A DNA stretch of 64,000 nt, from the NCBI GenBank assembly GCA_041906185.1, contig JAYRJQ010000004.1:124001-188000 (forward strand), read 5' to 3'. The DNA is from Roseateles_B sp041906185 (GTDB taxonomy: Bacteria; Pseudomonadota; Gammaproteobacteria; Burkholderiales; Burkholderiaceae_C). This document shows positions 60,323 through 64,000 of this stretch, piece after piece. Made by a program: the position numbers and the translations under genes. Positions within the stretch are counted from its first letter, which is position 1. Each line of letters opens with the position of its first letter. The notes under the pieces are model-generated. The model searched no databases and had not been told where the DNA came from. It worked only from the letters and a program-made list of their open reading frames with translations.

Positions 60323-61485
60323 GCTACGACGCCACGCTGCCCCGGCTCAACGCCATCCGCCAGCAGACGCTGGGCTGGTTCGGCCAACCGCAGGGGCTGA
60401 GCCTTCGTGCGGCCCGCTCGCTGATGGATCAGCTGATGGCCGTGCCCGACTTCTTCGACATCGAATGCGCCCGCAGCCTGCTGAGGGATCTCCAGCGCTG
60501 CGCCACCGGCGACGGCTTCGCTCTGCGGGACACCCGCCGCTATTTCAACGATCCCCGCAGCGACACCCTCATCTCCCTGCTGAGCGCGCCCTACGCGAAG
60601 CCCATGGGGCTCGAGTACCTGAAGTTCGACCTCCTGCCCGTCGACCCGGCGCTGAGGAAGTACGCCACCAATGTGATGCCCATCGTCGTGCGCGAATCGA
60701 CGGAGGGCCTGATCCCGGTGCACACGGTGGCCATCTTCCCGGAGAACCACGTGGGCGCGGTCCAGGAGCCCGGCGACAAGATCTACTACCTCATCAACAA
60801 GTTCGCCAGCCGCCACCACAAGCTGACGCAGCGCATCGTCGAGCACCTGACCACGGACGACTCGTTCCGGCACCTCCGCGAGGCCGGCTATCCGGCGATC
60901 GAGCGGGCGACGGTCTACTGGGTCTGGATGCACGAGTACCACCACCAGCGCGTGGGTGACCTGCCGATCCCGGCCTTCCTCAAGCTCAAGTCGAGCCGTG
61001 CGCTGGCGGGGCTGGAGGAGTTGCGCGTCGATGTGGCCAGCGCCCTGGCACTGCTGGATGACGACGATGCCTTCGAGCACAGCACCGCCTTCCTCTTTGA
61101 ATTCATCCTGGCGGAGCGGCTGCTGCGATACGGGGTCGACGGCGTCAGCTTCGATGCGGAAGGGCAGGCCTGGCCGTCCTACGACGCGCTGTCCAGCTAC
61201 ATGCTCTTCAATCTGCTGAGGCGGCGTGGGGCCCTGGAGATCGACGACGGCAGGATCCACCTGAACGAGGCGCTGGTGCCCACGCTGCGCGGCATCCTCC
61301 GGGACATCCTCGACCTTGAGTCCCGCATCCGGCATGAGCCGATCGAGCAGGTGAAGGCGGCCCTGCTGGACTTCGTGCACGAGGCCCTGGAAGTGCCGGG
61401 GCCCGTCCAGCATTACGCCCATCGGCATTACGACCACATGCGGGTGGCCCTGACCCGACTGAAGGTGCCGGTCGCGATGGCTTGA
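60319..61485 (+). CDS. HExxH-motif protein of unknown function
   Basis: A 388-residue protein with no signal peptide or membrane segment. WVWMHEYHHQRVGDLP holds H205-E206-Y-H-H209, a zinc-metallopeptidase HExxH, and Glu233/Glu234 (AGLEELRVDVAS) lie about 25 residues on, the spacing of gluzincins. The helix-rich surroundings resemble a family I recall as DUF6421, but I cannot confirm this. It may be a metal-dependent hydrolase or another metalloenzyme of the pathway, not necessarily a peptidase. It ends the operon; the convergent AraC gene is 63 bases away. Confidence 0.75.
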   Translation: MSYDATLPRLNAIRQQTLGWFGQPQGLSLRAARSLMDQLMAVPDFFDIECARSLLRDLQRCATGDGFALRDTRRYFNDPRSDTLISLLSAPYAKPMGLEYLKFDLLPVDPALRKYATNVMPIVVRESTEGLIPVHTVAIFPENHVGAVQEPGDKIYYLINKFASRHHKLTQRIVEHLTTDDSFRHLREAGYPAIERATVYWVWMHEYHHQRVGDLPIPAFLKLKSSRALAGLEELRVDVASALALLDDDDAFEHSTAFLFEFILAERLLRYGVDGVSFDAEGQAWPSYDALSSYMLFNLLRRRGALEIDDGRIHLNEALVPTLRGILRDILDLESRIRHEPIEQVKAALLDFVHEALEVPGPVQHYAHRHYDHMRVALTRLKVPVAMA

Positions 61486-61548
61486 CGGTTGGGCGTGTGC
61501 GGCGGGCCGACTGCGCCAGCGGACGCCCCGGCGCTCGCCAATGGCGCT

Positions 61549-62466
61549 TCAGATCCCGGAGGCGCAGGCGAGCGGGCCGTCCGTGCGGCAGGTCTGCCGG
61601 TAGGCCGACGGTGTCTGCTGGCAGATCTTGGTGAACTGCCTCGAGAACTGGCTGGCGTCGCTGAAGCCGCAGGCCAGCGCGACGTCCTGGATGGATTGCT
61701 GGTCGAGCTTCAGGCAGGCCCGTGCGAACTCGATCCGCTTGTGCAGGACGTACTGGTACGGGGCCATGCCGGCCGTGGCCTTGAAGATGCGGGTGAAGTA
61801 GTAGGGGCTCAGGTCCACCTGCTGAGCCAGCTCTTCCAGGGTGATCTTGGCGGCGAGATTGGCGTCGATGTAGTCGTCGAGCCACTTCATCTTTCGGTGG
61901 GGCAGGTTCTGCAGCCCGGGCCGTGCGCGCCGGGCCTGCCCATAGCCCAGCACCAGATGGGCCGCCATCAGCTTGCTGTAGTTCTGCGCGAAGAGCACGC
62001 CGTTGGGATTGCCCTCCCGCAGCTCGCGGTCCATGGCTTCGACGGCGCTGAGCATCGTGGGGTCGGTGTCCTTGGCGAAGCGCGGCTGGCCCGAGAAACG
62101 CGGCTGGTTCAGCTCGTCCGCGACGGCATCCACCAGCCCGCGAGACAAGGTCACGAAGCACAAGGCGCCCAGCGGCTTCTGGTAGCGCACGCTGTGGCGG
62201 CAGCCGTCCGGCACATAGGCCACGGACCCTCGACGTTGGACCTCCGACTGCCACTTGCCGTCAATGCGTCGGTCGGCGATCGACCAGGGGTTCAGCTTGA
62301 CCATCAGGTAGTGGCCATCGATGCTGTGCTCCAGGGTCTCGAACTCCGCTTCCTCGCGGCGTTCGAAGTAGAGGTCCCCCCACTGGAAGGGGACGCTGTT
62401 CCGCACGGGGGCGGCGTTGAACAGGCTGCCGTACTGCGCAGGATCCTTGAAGTTGATTTTCTGCAT
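61549..62466 (-). CDS. AraC-family transcriptional regulator
   Basis: A 305-residue regulator: N-terminal cupin-like effector domain (GDLYFERREEAEF ... GSVAYVPDGCRHSVRY) and C-terminal double HTH (ITLEELAQQVDLSPYYFTRIFKATAGMAPYQYV and SIQDVALACGFSDASQFSRQF). Lies convergent to the six-gene operon, and could activate it from the AT-rich region at 55.8 kb; this is inferred from proximity only. ATG 62466 is used, with a GTG one codon earlier. Cys in the tail (TKICQQT, CRTDGPLACA) is unusual. Confidence 0.9.
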   Translation of the reverse strand: MQKINFKDPAQYGSLFNAAPVRNSVPFQWGDLYFERREEAEFETLEHSIDGHYLMVKLNPWSIADRRIDGKWQSEVQRRGSVAYVPDGCRHSVRYQKPLGALCFVTLSRGLVDAVADELNQPRFSGQPRFAKDTDPTMLSAVEAMDRELREGNPNGVLFAQNYSKLMAAHLVLGYGQARRARPGLQNLPHRKMKWLDDYIDANLAAKITLEELAQQVDLSPYYFTRIFKATAGMAPYQYVLHKRIEFARACLKLDQQSIQDVALACGFSDASQFSRQFTKICQQTPSAYRQTCRTDGPLACASGI

Positions 62467-62793
62467 CACCAGGGGCGCTTGTGCGTTGATGTTTGGAAGT
62501 CAACTGCAGACTGCCTCGAACCATCGGGGACCTCGGCACGCGGTGCCGGTTGTCGGAAATCGGGTGAATTTCCCAAGCCCTCATGCCATCGCCTGGATGC
62601 GGCAGGAATGGCCGCGCAAGGGGTCGCGGGCGGCCGGGGGAGGGCATTGCGATTTCAGTATAGCCAGGGAGTTCCCGGTGTGACGGGCATGCCTTCGTGA
62701 CTCGGCATGACGGCCTGCGTGCGCGCCACAGGCGATGCAGGGCCGCTCGGTGAATCGCCCGGCGGGCGCGGGCCGCCAGGCACGCTTTCCCGC
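62467..62793 (-). promoter_or_regulatory. upstream region of the AraC gene
   Basis: 327 bases without a supported gene. On the minus strand TATACT (62662-62657) is a good -10 box, about 190 bases before the AraC start, with a poor -35 (CGTCAC). An inverted repeat GGAAAT ... ATTTCC (62555-62573) and GCAC-GCG-GTGC (near 62537-62547) lie between the box and the gene and may be operators for autoregulation. Confidence 0.35.
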
Positions 62794-63072
62794 TCAGCGC
62801 CGGGCGACCCAGTAGGTCGCGCCCTGCGGCCCGTAGCGCTCGTCGTGCAGCACCCCGGCGGCCAGCTCGAAGCCGTCGCCGACCTGCAGGTGCCGGGTCT
62901 TGCCTGCCACGCGGAGCCACATCTCGCCCTGAACGATCCAGGCCTTCGCCTCGAACGGGTGCGTGTGCGCGGCCACGACGGTATCGGGCGCCCACGTCCT
63001 CTCCAGCACCTCCGTGAAGCCCGCGGCGAGGGCTTCGGAGCGGAACTCGTCCAGGGAAGCGGGCATCGTCAT
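62794..63072 (-). CDS. small cupin-domain protein
   Basis: A 92-residue single-cupin protein. The metal motif is visible as VVAAHTHPFEAKAWIVQGEMWL (first His pair and Glu) and GDGFELAAGVLHDERYG (last His). Such small cupins may bind a metal and act as isomerases, dioxygenases or sensors; no substrate can be given. ATG 63072 or ATG 63066. The GST gene lies 15 bases upstream on the same strand, so they are probably co-transcribed. Confidence 0.85.
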   Translation of the reverse strand: MTMPASLDEFRSEALAAGFTEVLERTWAPDTVVAAHTHPFEAKAWIVQGEMWLRVAGKTRHLQVGDGFELAAGVLHDERYGPQGATYWVARR

Positions 63073-63087
63073 GGCGGGCTCCGGGGC

Positions 63088-63753
63088 TCAGCCTCTGGCC
63101 TTGACGGCGGCCAGCTGGCGGTCGTTGTCGGCCTTGCGGTCGGCCGCCACCTGCTGGGCGGCGGGACGGTCGCCGACCAATTTGGCATAACTCTTCCAGT
63201 CCACGCCGTGCGCCGCCAGCAGGTCCTCGCCCAGCACAGCCTTGGTGGCCATGGCCACGAGAGGCAGGCTCACCCACGCGGCGCAGTCGGCCTGCGAGAA
63301 GCGGTCACCGCCCACGTAGGGCGCGAAGCGCGCCAGACGCTTGAAGGCGGGGATGTTCTTGTTGAGGGTCTTGCGCACCCACTCCTGCTTGGACTCGCTG
63401 ACCGTGCCACCGAAGAAGGCCTGCGCATACAGCTCTCGCGCCACCAGCTCGAGGTGCAGCTCGATGAAGGTCGTCAGCTCACGCAGTTTGGCGGCCGCGA
63501 AGGGGTCGGCCGGCAGCAGCGGATGCTGGGGATAGGCGGCCTCCAGGTAGTCCATGATGACTTGGCTCTCGCACAGCGCGCCCTGCGGCGTCCGGATGAA
63601 GGGCACCTTGCCCAGCGGCGAGCAGCTCAGCACGGCTTCGTCGGCCGACTTCGTCATCACCAGCTCTTCCTGGAAGGGGATCTGCTTCTCCAGCAGGGCC
63701 AGCTTGACCTTGTTGTAGTAGTTCGAGAGCGAGAAGCCGCACAGCGTGATCAT
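63088..63753 (-). CDS. glutathione S-transferase
   Basis: A 221-residue GST. The thioredoxin-fold N-domain (MITLCGFSLSNYYNKVKLAL, then SPLGKVPFIRTPQGALCES with the cis-Pro and the glutathione-binding ES) is followed by the all-helical C-domain with SQADCAAWVSLPLV. It conjugates or reduces electrophiles with glutathione in the cytoplasm. Family subclass cannot be fixed. First gene of the pair with the cupin. Confidence 0.92.
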   Translation of the reverse strand: MITLCGFSLSNYYNKVKLALLEKQIPFQEELVMTKSADEAVLSCSPLGKVPFIRTPQGALCESQVIMDYLEAAYPQHPLLPADPFAAAKLRELTTFIELHLELVARELYAQAFFGGTVSESKQEWVRKTLNKNIPAFKRLARFAPYVGGDRFSQADCAAWVSLPLVAMATKAVLGEDLLAAHGVDWKSYAKLVGDRPAAQQVAADRKADNDRQLAAVKARG

Positions 63754-63851
63754 GGAGGTCTCCTGGGTTCTTGGGATCGCCGGAGTCTATGCCGGCGGCG
63801 CGACCCGGCCTGCCGCGCGCGCGACAGCCCAGCCGGCTGCCGCCCACCTTC

Positions 63852-64000
63852 TCAGCGGTTCACGAGCAGGATGCCCAGCGCCAGGCCGGCCATGGCCCCC
63901 ATCAGACGGCCGGAGATGGCTTCGCCCAGCAGGGCGCTGCCCGCCAGCAGGCCGAACAGCGGCGTGCTGAGCGTGAAGCTGGCCAGCCGCGTGGCCGGGT
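63852..64000 (-). CDS. DMT/EamA-family transporter, C-terminal fragment (cut by window end)
   Basis: The minus strand codes LASFTLSTPLFGLLAGSALL, then GEAISGRLMGAMAGLALGIL and a stop at 63852-63854. This is the last two membrane segments of an EamA-type drug/metabolite exporter: the TPLFGLLAG and LLGE motifs are diagnostic for the final repeat. The gene begins beyond the window. It ends 98 bases before the GST start on the same strand. Confidence 0.75.
   Translation of the reverse strand, partial: PATRLASFTLSTPLFGLLAGSALLGEAISGRLMGAMAGLALGILLVNR

Overview
The window reads as a chromosomal segment of a high-GC betaproteobacterium of the order Burkholderiales, most like the Roseateles/Rubrivivax/Comamonadaceae group. 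The grounds are the gene families and their order (lptA-lptB-rpoN, lptD-surA-rsmA, leuS-lptE-holA, bamE next to fur, hpf/ptsN/hprK), strong GC bias at third codon positions, recurring TAGAAT-type -10 boxes, and an intergenic hairpin repeat built around CCCCCTCGAGGGGG. This placement is inference from gene content; no rRNA or tRNA gene is present.

Left part (1-16.7 kb): a partial LysR regulator, a small membrane protein, a three-repeat PsiF protein, a Ser/Thr kinase fused to a cyclic-nucleotide-binding domain, then argS, a SPOR protein, dsbA, lptA-lptB-rpoN, a second LysR gene, an AmgK-like sugar kinase, and lptD-surA-rsmA. Much of this serves the outer membrane: LPS transport, OMP folding, disulfide formation. 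At 16.7-19.2 kb lies a small accessory patch: a decayed fragment resembling the N-terminus of an integron-type tyrosine recombinase, a lower-GC secreted protein of unknown function, the intergenic hairpin repeat, and a barnase-like secreted ribonuclease with its barstar inhibitor.

Middle part (19.2-48.7 kb): malic enzyme with a divergent two-component system that probably senses C4-dicarboxylates; thiL-pgpA-pncC-dehydrogenase as an overlapping operon; a soluble TPR-GAF histidine kinase; a GGDEF-EAL protein paired with a periplasmic cupredoxin-like protein; the minus-strand block bamE-dapB-exbB-exbD-leuS-lptE-holA; divergent fur; hprK-ptsN and hpf; corA with a long structured leader; a probable unannotated small RNA with a C/U-rich, anti-Shine-Dalgarno-like loop (about 44.96-45.10 kb); a diiron ferritin-like protein; and a GntR-controlled ABC transporter.

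Right part (48.7-64 kb) is mostly accessory. At 49.1-55.4 kb are two exported proteins (LprI-like; double SH3-like) followed by a 1105-residue protein that joins a phospholipase C/acid-phosphatase domain, an alpha/beta-hydrolase domain and a caspase-like protease domain with intact His and Cys, without a signal peptide. At 55.9-61.5 kb six tightly overlapping genes (diiron oxygenase, radical SAM enzyme, hotdog thioesterase, PLP aminotransferase, LysE exporter, HExxH protein) look like an undescribed small-molecule pathway for an exported amino-acid-like product, with a convergent AraC regulator beside it. These two blocks are the strongest candidates for new biology. The window ends in a cupin, a glutathione S-transferase and the 3' end of a DMT-family exporter.
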